From Desulfuromonadales bacterium (GTDB lineage: Bacteria > Desulfobacterota > Desulfuromonadia > Desulfuromonadales > Geopsychrobacteraceae): 64,000 bases of DNA. This document shows positions 41,685 to 49,907 of the stretch, piece after piece. The first letter of the stretch is position 1, and every line of letters starts with the position of its first letter. A program made the position numbers and the translations under genes. The notes below the pieces were generated by a model. That model was given only the letters and a program-made list of their open reading frames with translations, ran no database searches and was not told the origin of the DNA. The stretch is taken from the NCBI GenBank assembly GCA_016931615.1, contig JAFGEL010000107.1, positions 1-64,000 on the forward strand, given 5' to 3'.

Positions 41685-43229
41685 CTACCCATACGCAGTG
41701 TTGCTTTCAAACGTCTGAGGCCGCCGAGACTCGACCTCGTTAATCACCCTTATCGCGCTGACCCCTTCGAGCGGACAGCGGGTTTCGCAGATACCGCAAC
41801 CGATACATTTGTCGGGCAGCACCCTGGGAATTTTCAGCCGGCGGACCTGCCCGGCGACGAGCACCGTCTGCTCTTCAAAAACGATCGCCTTTTCCGCTGT
41901 CGGACAGTGCTCTTCGCAGACCAGGCATTCCTCCTGACGGGCAAAAGGCAGGCAGCGGTTTTTATCAAACACCGCCAGCCCGATCACGGTTTTACGCTTT
42001 TCTTCCAGAGGTAATTGACGGATTGCACCCGTGGGGCAAACCTGGCCGCAGAGGATACAATTATACTCGCAATAGCCTATTCGGGGGGTGACCAGGGGAG
42101 TCCAGAGACCGACGCCCCCCGCTTGAAACAAAGCCGGGTGAAGAGCCTGACCGATACAGACCTTCATACATTCGCCGCAGCGGATGCAGCGGCGCAGAAA
42201 CTCGTCCTCAGCAACAGCCCCGGGTGGACGGATCAGGTAAGGGTTCAATTTATAGCTCGGTGGCGCGATTTGCGCCACCGGGGCCATCACCAGCCCGGCG
42301 GAAACGGAGACCAGCAGATCACGGCGGGTCACATCGACACTTTGAGCGGTTGCCGGTCCTTTCAGCACAAAGCGAACCCGCTGCTGAGGACAGTAAATGG
42401 TGCAGTCAAGACACTCAATACATTCGCTCGCTTTCAGTTCCGTTTTACCAACGGCATTCATGCGACACGCGGTTGTACATAACTGGCAGTCGGAACAGAG
42501 TTTTCCTGGCTGGCGGATCAGCAGGCTGCGGCGACTGCAGAGCCCAAGCAGGGCCCCCAGAGGACAAAGATTCTTGCACCAGAAGCGACGTTCGACCCGC
42601 TCAAGCAGCAGAATCAGCAGAAACACCACCAGCGTAAACAGACCGAGGGTGTAGGTCGGTTGGAAAAATGCCATCAAGTTGTCGCGAAAGAGCGGATAAA
42701 GCCCGTTCAGTATCGGGACATCAGTTTGATATGCCCAGTCGAACAGGCCGTTTAAGCCAAGGTTGTAAGCTGGATAGAGGGCAAAAGTTAATGAGCGCAG
42801 AAAAATTGCCAGGGGATCAAACAGGCCGAGCAGCTGCAAACCACCAAATCCGGCTGCAGTCAAAGTGAAAAGCAGAAGATATTTGACTTTCCGCCAACGC
42901 GGTTGAGCATTGGCCGGACCCCGCCCAGCAACTTTCCCGAAGCCATCGAGGGTGGTTCCGAGTGGACAGATCCAGCCACAGAAAAACCTCCCGAACAGCA
43001 CGGTAAAAACCAGCAGGATCAGGGCAGGCCACAGAGACCAGCTGAAGGGGCCGGGCGCCAGTAGATCAGCCAGGGCAGCCAACGGATCGAGGCGGAAGAG
43101 CAGACTGACCGGATAGGGCAGTTGGTCAACTCCGCGATATTCGGTCTGAACAAACAGCCAGAGAAACCCGAACAGACAGCCCAGCTGCACCATACGGCGT
43201 AAATTCACTTTGGATCTCACAGCGCTCAC
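41685..43229 (-). CDS. NapH/polyferredoxin-type membrane 4Fe-4S protein
   Basis: 514 residues. The N-terminal half is membrane-embedded (about four to five helices) with the NapH/NosR-type motif FCGWICPLGT (about 83-92) and a second CKNLCPLGALLGLCSRR. After about residue 240 comes a run of 4Fe-4S motifs: CSDCQLCTTAC, CIECLDCTIYCP, CIRCGECMKVC, CILCGQVCP, a longer CLVCEEHCP and CIGCGICETRCP. It should pass electrons between a membrane quinone pool and a partner. GTG start, coupled to the DUF362 gene (GTGA). The pairing with a Tat-exported DUF362 protein suggests a membrane-bound redox complex of unknown substrate. Confidence 0.85.
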   Translation of the reverse strand: MSAVRSKVNLRRMVQLGCLFGFLWLFVQTEYRGVDQLPYPVSLLFRLDPLAALADLLAPGPFSWSLWPALILLVFTVLFGRFFCGWICPLGTTLDGFGKVAGRGPANAQPRWRKVKYLLLFTLTAAGFGGLQLLGLFDPLAIFLRSLTFALYPAYNLGLNGLFDWAYQTDVPILNGLYPLFRDNLMAFFQPTYTLGLFTLVVFLLILLLERVERRFWCKNLCPLGALLGLCSRRSLLIRQPGKLCSDCQLCTTACRMNAVGKTELKASECIECLDCTIYCPQQRVRFVLKGPATAQSVDVTRRDLLVSVSAGLVMAPVAQIAPPSYKLNPYLIRPPGAVAEDEFLRRCIRCGECMKVCIGQALHPALFQAGGVGLWTPLVTPRIGYCEYNCILCGQVCPTGAIRQLPLEEKRKTVIGLAVFDKNRCLPFARQEECLVCEEHCPTAEKAIVFEEQTVLVAGQVRRLKIPRVLPDKCIGCGICETRCPLEGVSAIRVINEVESRRPQTFESNTAYG

Positions 43230-44137
43230 ACCAGCTGCATCCGGTCCAGGTCCATCACTCCGAGGCCGCGTTTTGCCCCGGCCACCACGGTGGGAATATC
43301 TTCCGGCCGATAGCCGAACAGGGTCGCCGCGACACTGTCGGCCGCAACGATATCAGCGGAAGCAATCAGGGTATGACGCCACTCAACGTCGCTGAGACGT
43401 CCACCCTGTGGGCCATTGCGCAGCAGAATCCGCGTCGCATCGACAACCGTCAGGTCGGAATGCACGACCAGATTAATATCAGTTACCGCATCGCCGATAC
43501 GGCGGTGCAGGCGCCCTCTGTTCCCACCGATCACCCCCATGATGTTTTTCATACCGAGGGTCAGGGTTGCAATCGAGTGATCTTTGGCCACCGGGATATT
43601 GATAAAGCGGTCAGCCTCGATAGCAGGGCGATAAAACGACCAACTCTGCAGCTCGGTCCCCTGCCGAATGGCGACTTCATGGTAGGCACGCCGGTCCATA
43701 TGTTCGATGCGGACATGGCGGTGACCGAAATCCTCAACCACGGCCTGAATGCCGCTGTTGACATAACAGCGCCGGGGATCGTTACAGGGGTTGTCAAACA
43801 CCCTGACCTCGGCCGCCCCAGCTTCGAGACAGTGCTCAATCACGGCTTTAACCACGTCCGGATGGCTGTTTGCCCCCATCTCGGGGGGGCGATCCCAGCC
43901 GATATTCGGCTTGACGACAATCTTGTCACCATGTTTAACAAACTGTCCCATACCCCCCAAACCTTCGAGCGTATCATTTACCAGGCGCGAAATATCTTCA
44001 CCCTTGCGGCGCGACACGCTGGGTAAGGTTGCCGCCGAGACGGGAGCAGAAAGCAGATCGAGAACCGGCAGGCTGCCGAGAACGAGAGCACTGTGAAAGA
44101 CGGAACGGATAAACTGACGGCGATCAAACAAGGTCAT
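43226..44137 (-). CDS. DUF362-domain protein with Tat signal
   Basis: 303 residues. It begins with a twin-arginine signal (RRQFIRSVF, about 6-14) and a hydrophobic stretch ending in SAATLP (about 35-40), so it is exported folded, probably with a cofactor. The DUF362 core includes VKPNIGWDRPPEMGANSHP, VFDNPCNDPRRCY, FINIPVAKDHSIATLTLGMKN (in part NIPVAKDH) and GAKRGLGVMD. The partner NapH-like gene follows with a 4-bp overlap. DUF362 proteins are thought to bind Fe-S clusters or metals; no reaction is established. Confidence 0.85.
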   Translation of the reverse strand: MTLFDRRQFIRSVFHSALVLGSLPVLDLLSAPVSAATLPSVSRRKGEDISRLVNDTLEGLGGMGQFVKHGDKIVVKPNIGWDRPPEMGANSHPDVVKAVIEHCLEAGAAEVRVFDNPCNDPRRCYVNSGIQAVVEDFGHRHVRIEHMDRRAYHEVAIRQGTELQSWSFYRPAIEADRFINIPVAKDHSIATLTLGMKNIMGVIGGNRGRLHRRIGDAVTDINLVVHSDLTVVDATRILLRNGPQGGRLSDVEWRHTLIASADIVAADSVAATLFGYRPEDIPTVVAGAKRGLGVMDLDRMQLV

Positions 44138-44269
44138 GAACGTCTCCTGTCAGGTCTATACTCCGATTCTATGTCACCTGATGCCGGCGAGGCAAGGATC
44201 GAGCAACCCCGCAAACCTGGATGAACCTCTGTGTGTTGAAGGGGGGGCATTGCTGTCAAGCCTGGGGAG

Positions 44270-45316
44270 CTATGCGGGCAGGTCCGGGTATTCGACATCT
44301 TCACCGGCCGCGGTGCGAATAATCAGCGTATCTCCCCGGCGTCTGACCGAATTCGGGACAAGGGGGACCTTGCCTTTGCCCCCCGGAAGATCGATCACAT
44401 AGTATGGCAATGCCAAGCCTGACACTCGACCTCTTAGATGATACATGATTTTCAGCCCGACACTAACGGGCGTACGAAAGTGCCCGGCACCCTGTACCAG
44501 ATCCATGTGATGGAGATAGTAAGGGCGCACTCGCATTTTCAGCAGTCCGCGGAAGAGCTCAAGAAGAACCTGCGGCTGATCATTCACCCCGCGCAGCAAC
44601 ACGGTCTGATTGCCCAGAACGATCCCCGCATCGGCCAGCCGGGCGCAAGCTGCCGCTGCAGGCGCGGTCAGCTCCCGCGGATGATTGAAATGGGTGTTGA
44701 TGTAGAGCGGATGGTATTTTTTCAGCAGAACACTCAGCTCTTCGGTGATCCGTTGCGGCAGCGTGACAGGCACCCGCGTGCCGATCCGCATCACCTCGAC
44801 ATGGGGGATCTGATGAATTCTCGCCAGCAGATCCTCAAGCACGGAATCCGCCAGGACGAGGGGGTCACCCCCGGAAAAAATCACATCACGAATCTGCGGG
44901 GTGGCGGCGATATAGTCGATCCCCTGACGCAGCTCCTTAAAACTCAGCGCCAGCCCCGGGCAACCGACTTTACGCTTCCGGGTACAGAAACGGCAGTAAC
45001 CGGCGCAGCTCCCGGAGACCAGGAAGATGGCTCGGTCCGGGTATCGGTGAATCACCGCGGGCACCGGCGACAGGTTCTCCTCCCCCAGAGGATCGATCAA
45101 CCCGTCATGGGTCAATTCCAGCGGATCGGGAACACACTGTTTCCAGATCGGATCACCGACCGTCTCTATCAAGTTCAGATAGTGAGGCGTAATCTTGAGC
45201 GGATATTGCGCTTCAACCGCCAGCAGCGGCTGGGGATCAAAATCAAACAGATCCGCCAGCTGCGTTACCGATGTCAGGCTGTCTTTTAAGACTCGGCGCC
45301 AGGCCTGGTCAGCCAT
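44270..45316 (-). CDS. KamA-family radical SAM protein (lysine 2,3-aminomutase-like)
   Basis: 348 residues. The cluster motif is CAGYCRFC (about 104-111). Other signatures are IRDVIFSGGDPLVL, TRVPVTLPQRI, NTHFNHPRELT and PYYLHHMDLVQGAGHFR. At this length it resembles EpmB-like and short KamA proteins rather than full lysine 2,3-aminomutase with its C-terminal extension. Substrate could be free lysine or a lysyl precursor for translation factor EF-P. Its ATG overlaps the last base of the MauE-like gene stop (TGATG). Confidence 0.85.
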   Translation of the reverse strand: MADQAWRRVLKDSLTSVTQLADLFDFDPQPLLAVEAQYPLKITPHYLNLIETVGDPIWKQCVPDPLELTHDGLIDPLGEENLSPVPAVIHRYPDRAIFLVSGSCAGYCRFCTRKRKVGCPGLALSFKELRQGIDYIAATPQIRDVIFSGGDPLVLADSVLEDLLARIHQIPHVEVMRIGTRVPVTLPQRITEELSVLLKKYHPLYINTHFNHPRELTAPAAAACARLADAGIVLGNQTVLLRGVNDQPQVLLELFRGLLKMRVRPYYLHHMDLVQGAGHFRTPVSVGLKIMYHLRGRVSGLALPYYVIDLPGGKGKVPLVPNSVRRRGDTLIIRTAAGEDVEYPDLPA

Positions 45317-45756
45317 CAGTCATTCTCCTTCGGCACCTGAAGCCGGCGCAGCAGCCAGGTGACAATCATCAGCACGGCCAGGCCCAGATCCCTCCACAAA
45401 GCCGTCAGGGGCTCCGTCGGTTGTTCAGCGTCCGGCTTGAAGCAGCCACAGTCAATATCAAAACCACGGATGCTCGCCGAGAACAGGACCAGAATAAAAA
45501 CCAGGTTCAACACGAACAGGACCAGCAGAGCCGGCCGCACCCGCATATTCAGCAGCAGTAATATTCCACACAGCAGCTCAAGATAAGGCAGCGTTGCCGC
45601 CACCAGGTAATTCCAGGCATAGGGTAACAGCTGATAGTTGGCTACCTGGCCAGCAAACCCTTGAATATCGTTGGCCTTGATGACCCCGGCATAAATAAAC
45701 ACCCCTGCCAGGACCAAGCGACTTGTATGATAGGTGACCTTCCCTATAATCGTCAT
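45316..45756 (-). CDS. MauE/DoxX-family redox-associated membrane protein
   Basis: 146 residues, four transmembrane helices. The conserved Cys pair lies in FDIDCGCFKP, near the end of the third helix. MauE/DoxX relatives serve thiol-disulfide or sulfur chemistry at the membrane, including support of disulfide formation. The ATG overlaps the rhodanese stop (ATGA), tying it to rhodanese. A second rhodanese-MauE pair is at 61879-62947 with the same DIDCGCF motif. Confidence 0.83.
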   Translation of the reverse strand: MTIIGKVTYHTSRLVLAGVFIYAGVIKANDIQGFAGQVANYQLLPYAWNYLVAATLPYLELLCGILLLLNMRVRPALLVLFVLNLVFILVLFSASIRGFDIDCGCFKPDAEQPTEPLTALWRDLGLAVLMIVTWLLRRLQVPKEND

Positions 45757-46280
45757 TGTTGCGATTTTTCCACTGGTCTTCCGGCATCCCGCCACTCAGG
45801 ATACCCGCCTTCGTAAACCATAACCTCCTGGTAACCCTCTTTAAGCAGGCGGGCTCCCAGGTCAAAAGAATCGGGGCAACCGTAACCACTGCAGTAGGTG
45901 ATCAGGATCCGCTCAAAGGGCACCTGCTGCTTGAAGTTTGCAAGCCCTGATTCCAGGTCGGCAATGGGTAGGGACAGGGCTCCCGGCAGGTGGCCGAGAC
46001 GGTAATCCGCTTCACTACGCGAATCAATCAGCAACGCTCCTTCGCTAATAAACCCATCCAGTTCATCCAAGGCTACGGGAAATGGAAAAAGGTCAGTCTT
46101 CTGGGTCAGAACTTTTGACATGGTATCGACAACAGAAGCGTCACTGAAGGCCTGCCCTGAGAACGCGTTAAAAATCAGTTTAAAATTCAGCACCAGACCA
46201 ACACTGCTGGCCAGAACAAACAAAATGACCGCTTCTAGAACAATCCGCCGCACGGCCGGATTGTTCACCCAGCTATTCAT
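45753..46280 (-). CDS. Membrane-anchored rhodanese-domain protein
   Basis: 175 residues. An N-terminal anchor (about 10-32, ILFVLASSVGLVLNF) is followed by a periplasmic rhodanese domain with LIDSRSEADYRLGHLPGA and the active-site loop YCSGYGCPDS. The catalytic Cys has a second Cys five residues on, which could form a disulfide. It is coupled to the MauE-like gene. The start at 46280 overlaps slyX by eight bases. Probably part of a periplasmic sulfur-transfer or thiol relay. Confidence 0.83.
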   Translation of the reverse strand: MNSWVNNPAVRRIVLEAVILFVLASSVGLVLNFKLIFNAFSGQAFSDASVVDTMSKVLTQKTDLFPFPVALDELDGFISEGALLIDSRSEADYRLGHLPGALSLPIADLESGLANFKQQVPFERILITYCSGYGCPDSFDLGARLLKEGYQEVMVYEGGYPEWRDAGRPVEKSQQ

Positions 46281-46464
46281 CAGGAGATTCTTCCAGCGAC
46301 GGCTGAAGATTCTGGACCGTTTCACGCAACAACCGGTTCTCTTTTGCCAGTTGATCGATACGCAAATTGCAGTCGGTCAACACCTCATTCAACTCATCGA
46401 GCAGCTGTGCCTGATGACTGAAACGGATTTCAAGCTCTGTCAAACGGAATTCAATATCCTGCAT
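46273..46464 (-). CDS. slyX: SlyX family protein
   Basis: 63 residues, a coiled-coil protein throughout (LTELEIRFSHQAQLLDELNEV, in part; then LRIDQLAKENRLLRETV). This is the size and pattern of SlyX, a small cytoplasmic protein of unknown biochemical role. It overlaps the rhodanese gene and starts the minus-strand operon. Confidence 0.8.
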   Translation of the reverse strand: MQDIEFRLTELEIRFSHQAQLLDELNEVLTDCNLRIDQLAKENRLLRETVQNLQPSLEESPDE

Positions 46465-46637
46465 GGCAAAATCTCCCGGGAAATAAGGCTCATTTTATAG
46501 CTCGCACGGTTATTTTATCCAACTTCAATTTTTCTCGGGCGGCACAATTTACAAATCTTGATCATTTCGGTAAGGTTACTTGATAGCGACCTTCATCTGG
46601 TTTTTATCAGATTTCGTCAGGACTTCTTGGAGGCCTT

Positions 46638-47399
46638 TTGCGTATTCTTTCTCTGCTTCTGTTCATACTTCTCATGCAGCCACTTTCTCCGGCAGCCGCC
46701 AAAGGGCGCGTTGAACTTGTTGAACAGCTGGGCAAACGCATCCCTCTGGAACTTCAATTTACCGATTCTCAAGGAAACCAGGTCAAGCTGGAACAGCTGA
46801 TTGATCGCCCGACCCTGGTCGTGCCGGTGTTCTACAACTGCCGCAATGTCTGCAACATGATGCTCGGCGGCCTGTCAGCGGTTCTTCCCCAGGTCAAGCT
46901 CGATCCCGGAGTTGATTACAACGTCGTCACCTTCAGCGTTGATCCTCTTGAAACGCCTGACATGGCCGCCCGCAGTAAAAAAACCTTTATGACCGCCATG
47001 CAATCCCCGTCCTACCCCCGAGAGGCCTGGACATTTCTGACCGGCCAACAGGAGAATATTCTCACGCTGACCGATTCTGCAGGCTATTATTTCATGAAAC
47101 AGGGCGATGAATTTCTTCACCCGATCGCCGCGTTTGTTGTCAGTGCCGATGGAACCATCGTCCGCTACCTGGTGGGGCAGCGCTTTTCCCCGATCGATAT
47201 CTCCATGGCCCTGCTCGAAGCCAGTGAAGGTCGCATCGGTAAACCGATCCGCACAGCCCTGCAGTTCTGTTTCAGTTATGACCCTGAAGGGCGCCGCTAC
47301 GTTTTCAACCTCATGCGTGTCAGCGGGACAGTCATCCTGCTGACCCTCGGCAGCTTTCTGCTCTTTTTGATCCTGAGCGGTAGAAAGAAGAAACAATGA
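46638..47399 (+). CDS. SCO1/SenC-family copper chaperone
   Basis: 253 residues, TTG start with TTGGAGG upstream. The signal peptide ends at PAAA (about 21). The thioredoxin-like domain has the copper-binding CRNVC (about 77-81) and His in EFLHPIAAF (about 158). A C-terminal helix (about 225-247) anchors it to the membrane. It delivers copper to the CuA site of cytochrome oxidase subunit II. It overlaps ctaD by four bases. Confidence 0.9.
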   Translation: MRILSLLLFILLMQPLSPAAAKGRVELVEQLGKRIPLELQFTDSQGNQVKLEQLIDRPTLVVPVFYNCRNVCNMMLGGLSAVLPQVKLDPGVDYNVVTFSVDPLETPDMAARSKKTFMTAMQSPSYPREAWTFLTGQQENILTLTDSAGYYFMKQGDEFLHPIAAFVVSADGTIVRYLVGQRFSPIDISMALLEASEGRIGKPIRTALQFCFSYDPEGRRYVFNLMRVSGTVILLTLGSFLLFLILSGRKKKQ

Positions 47400-49021
47400 C
47401 CGAAACGACTCTCAACTATTCCGGTTTTTACACCGAAGGACCCAGAAAAGGGATTCTCGGCTGGCTGCTCACCACGGACCACAAACGGATCGGCATCCTC
47501 TACCTGGGATGCATTGTTGTCATGTTCCTTATCGCCATGGTCCTGGGATTGGCCATCCGTCTCGAGCTGATTGCCCCGGGAAAAACCATCATGGGCCCGC
47601 AGGCCTACAATGCCACCTTTACTGTTCATGGCATCATCATGATTTTTCTCTTCATCATTCCGAGCATTGTCGCGGCCTTCGGTAATTTTTTGCTGCCGAT
47701 TCACATCGGTGCCCGGGACGTCTCCTTCCCGAAACTCAACCTACTGTCCTGGTACTGTTACGTTGCCGGAGGCTTACTTGCCATTGCGTCCATCTTTACC
47801 GGTGGAGGTGCCCCCGATACCGGCTGGACCTTCTATGTCCCCTTCAGCACCCAGACGACGACCAACGTCAACCTTGCGGTGCTCGGCGCCTTTATCCTCG
47901 GGTTTTCTTCCATCCTGACGGGAATAAACTTCGTCACCACGATTCATCGCCTGCGGGCCAAGGGGATGACCTGGGGACGCTTACCGATGTTCGTCTGGAC
48001 CCTCTATGCCACCGCCTGGATTCAGATTCTCGCCACCCCGATGCTCGGCATCACCCTGGTTCTGGTCTTTCTCGAGCGTATTTTTGGTGCCGGACTGTTC
48101 GACGCCGCCCGCGGAGGCGATCCGATTCTTTATCAGCATCTATTCTGGATCTATTCACACCCGGCCGTGTACATCATGATTCTGCCCGGCATGGGGGTCG
48201 TCTCCGAGATCATTCCGACCTTTGCCCGCAAGCCGCTGTTTGGCTACTGGGCCATGGCCATCTCCAGCCTGGCCATCGCGTTTGCCGGGTCCCTGGTCTG
48301 GGCTCACCATATGTACGCCAGCGGCATGAGTGACCTGGCGGTTCTGGTCTTTTCCTTTCTGACCTTCATCGTTGCCATTCCCAGCGCCATCAAAGTGTTC
48401 AACTGGATATCGACTCTGTACAAGGGATCAATAGAGCTGGCGCCACCGATGCTTTTCGCCCTGGCCTTTATTTTTCAATTTGCCATCGGCGGGCTGGGAG
48501 GACTGGCGCTGGGTGCAGCGGCCAGCGATGTTCACCTGCACGACACTTCCTTTGTGGTCGGACACTTCCACTACACCATGTTCGGTGGCGCTGGTTTTGC
48601 GTTTTTTGCCGCCCTGCATTTCTGGCTGCCGAAATTCACCGGCCGCATGTACCGGCACAAACCCGCGGTCATTGCCTGGGGACTGATGTTTGTCGGCTTC
48701 AACGTCCTCTACATGTCGATGCAGGCCGTCGGCATTCAAGGAATGCCAAGGCGTTATTATGATTACCTCCCTGAGTTCCAGGCTTTGAACCTGGTGGCTA
48801 CTGTCGGATCCTGGATTCTGGCGGCCGGAATTCTTTTGATGTTCTATAACCTGTGGCAGGGGATCCGCCGGGGCCGACCGGTCGGCAATAATCCCTGGGG
48901 CGGAGCGACCCTGGAATGGCAAATCCCTTCCCCCCCGCCGCTGGAAAACTTTGGCGCGGAAGATCCTGTTGTCACCAAAGGGCCCTATGACTACAAAGGA
49001 GTCGTAGCCGATGAGTATTGA
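47396..49021 (+). CDS. ctaD: Cytochrome c oxidase subunit I
   Basis: 541 residues, 12 or more helices. It is the catalytic subunit of a heme-copper oxidase reducing oxygen to water. The heme and copper ligands are visible in TVHGIIMIFLFIIP, FWIYSHPAVYIMILPGMGVVSE (in part SHPAVYI with the Tyr of the A-type active site), WAHHMYASGM and VGHFHYTMFG. The presence of the HPAVY Tyr supports an A-family, aa3-type enzyme. Coupled to sco and ctaE. Confidence 0.96.
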   Translation: MTETTLNYSGFYTEGPRKGILGWLLTTDHKRIGILYLGCIVVMFLIAMVLGLAIRLELIAPGKTIMGPQAYNATFTVHGIIMIFLFIIPSIVAAFGNFLLPIHIGARDVSFPKLNLLSWYCYVAGGLLAIASIFTGGGAPDTGWTFYVPFSTQTTTNVNLAVLGAFILGFSSILTGINFVTTIHRLRAKGMTWGRLPMFVWTLYATAWIQILATPMLGITLVLVFLERIFGAGLFDAARGGDPILYQHLFWIYSHPAVYIMILPGMGVVSEIIPTFARKPLFGYWAMAISSLAIAFAGSLVWAHHMYASGMSDLAVLVFSFLTFIVAIPSAIKVFNWISTLYKGSIELAPPMLFALAFIFQFAIGGLGGLALGAAASDVHLHDTSFVVGHFHYTMFGGAGFAFFAALHFWLPKFTGRMYRHKPAVIAWGLMFVGFNVLYMSMQAVGIQGMPRRYYDYLPEFQALNLVATVGSWILAAGILLMFYNLWQGIRRGRPVGNNPWGGATLEWQIPSPPPLENFGAEDPVVTKGPYDYKGVVADEY

Positions 49022-49625
49022 ACACCGCGACGACACCGGGGCACGCTTCGGTATGTGGCTGTTTCTCTACACCGAGGTGATCCTGTTCAGTGGCCTGTTC
49101 GTTCTGTTCGCCATGACTCAGGCCCGTTTTCCAGAACATTTTGCGGCAGCCAGCGCGGGGTTGAACACCACGATCGGCACGCTCAACACCTTTGTGCTCC
49201 TGACCAGCAGCCTGACCTTATCCCTTTCGGTAACTGCCCTGCAGCTGAATAAAATCAGACAATCTCTGCTATTCTGTTCCGGAACGGTTCTGCTGGCGGT
49301 TATTTTTCTGGTCAACAAATATTTTGAATGGTCGACCGAAATCAGTCATGGCATCTATCCCGGCTCAGACCACCTGGCCGAATCAGCCCCGGGCACAGCA
49401 GCATTTTTCAACCTGTATTTTTTTACCACCGGGCTTCACGGGCTGCATATCTTTATCGGTATCGTCCTGATTCTCACGGTCACGGGGATGATTATCCGTG
49501 GCAAGGTTTCAGCCGAGTGTCCGGTACTGCTGGTCAACAGCACCCTGTACTGGCACCTGGTTGATCTGATCTGGATCTTTGTCTTCCCACTTTTTTATCT
49601 GATTCCGCGAGGGTTCCATGGCTGA
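49011..49625 (+). CDS. ctaE: Cytochrome c oxidase subunit III
   Basis: 204 residues, about five helices, shorter than the seven-helix mitochondrial type. GMWLFLYTEVILFSGLFVLF and TTGLHGLHIFIGI with the WHLVDLIWIFVFPLFYL end identify the subunit. It overlaps ctaD by 11 bases and ctaF by eight. Confidence 0.93.
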   Translation: MSIEHRDDTGARFGMWLFLYTEVILFSGLFVLFAMTQARFPEHFAAASAGLNTTIGTLNTFVLLTSSLTLSLSVTALQLNKIRQSLLFCSGTVLLAVIFLVNKYFEWSTEISHGIYPGSDHLAESAPGTAAFFNLYFFTTGLHGLHIFIGIVLILTVTGMIIRGKVSAECPVLLVNSTLYWHLVDLIWIFVFPLFYLIPRGFHG

Positions 49626-49899
49626 AGAACATAAACCGGTGAGCTACCGGTCCTATTTTGTCATCTGGCTGGCCCTGTCGGCCCTCTCCGGTCTCAACGT
49701 CTGGATCGCCGGCCTGGCAGGCGGCAGCCTGACAGCCTGGATCATCCTCGCTGTTGCCTCGCTTCAGGCGGGCCTGGTCTTAAGTGTCTTTATGCACCTC
49801 AATCAGGAAACCAAAATGTTCAGGCTGGGAATTCTGGCTTTACTGATCATTGTTGCCGTGTCTATCGGCCTGACTTTTGTTGACGTGCTGTATCGTTAG
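49618..49899 (+). CDS. ctaF: Cytochrome c oxidase subunit IV
   Basis: 93 residues with three transmembrane helices. The pattern SLQAGLVLSVFMHLNQETKMFR matches the small prokaryotic subunit IV (CtaF/CyoD) family. Located between subunits III and II in a tight operon. Confidence 0.88.
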   Translation: MAEEHKPVSYRSYFVIWLALSALSGLNVWIAGLAGGSLTAWIILAVASLQAGLVLSVFMHLNQETKMFRLGILALLIIVAVSIGLTFVDVLYR

Positions 49900-49907
49900 G
49901 AGCTGCC

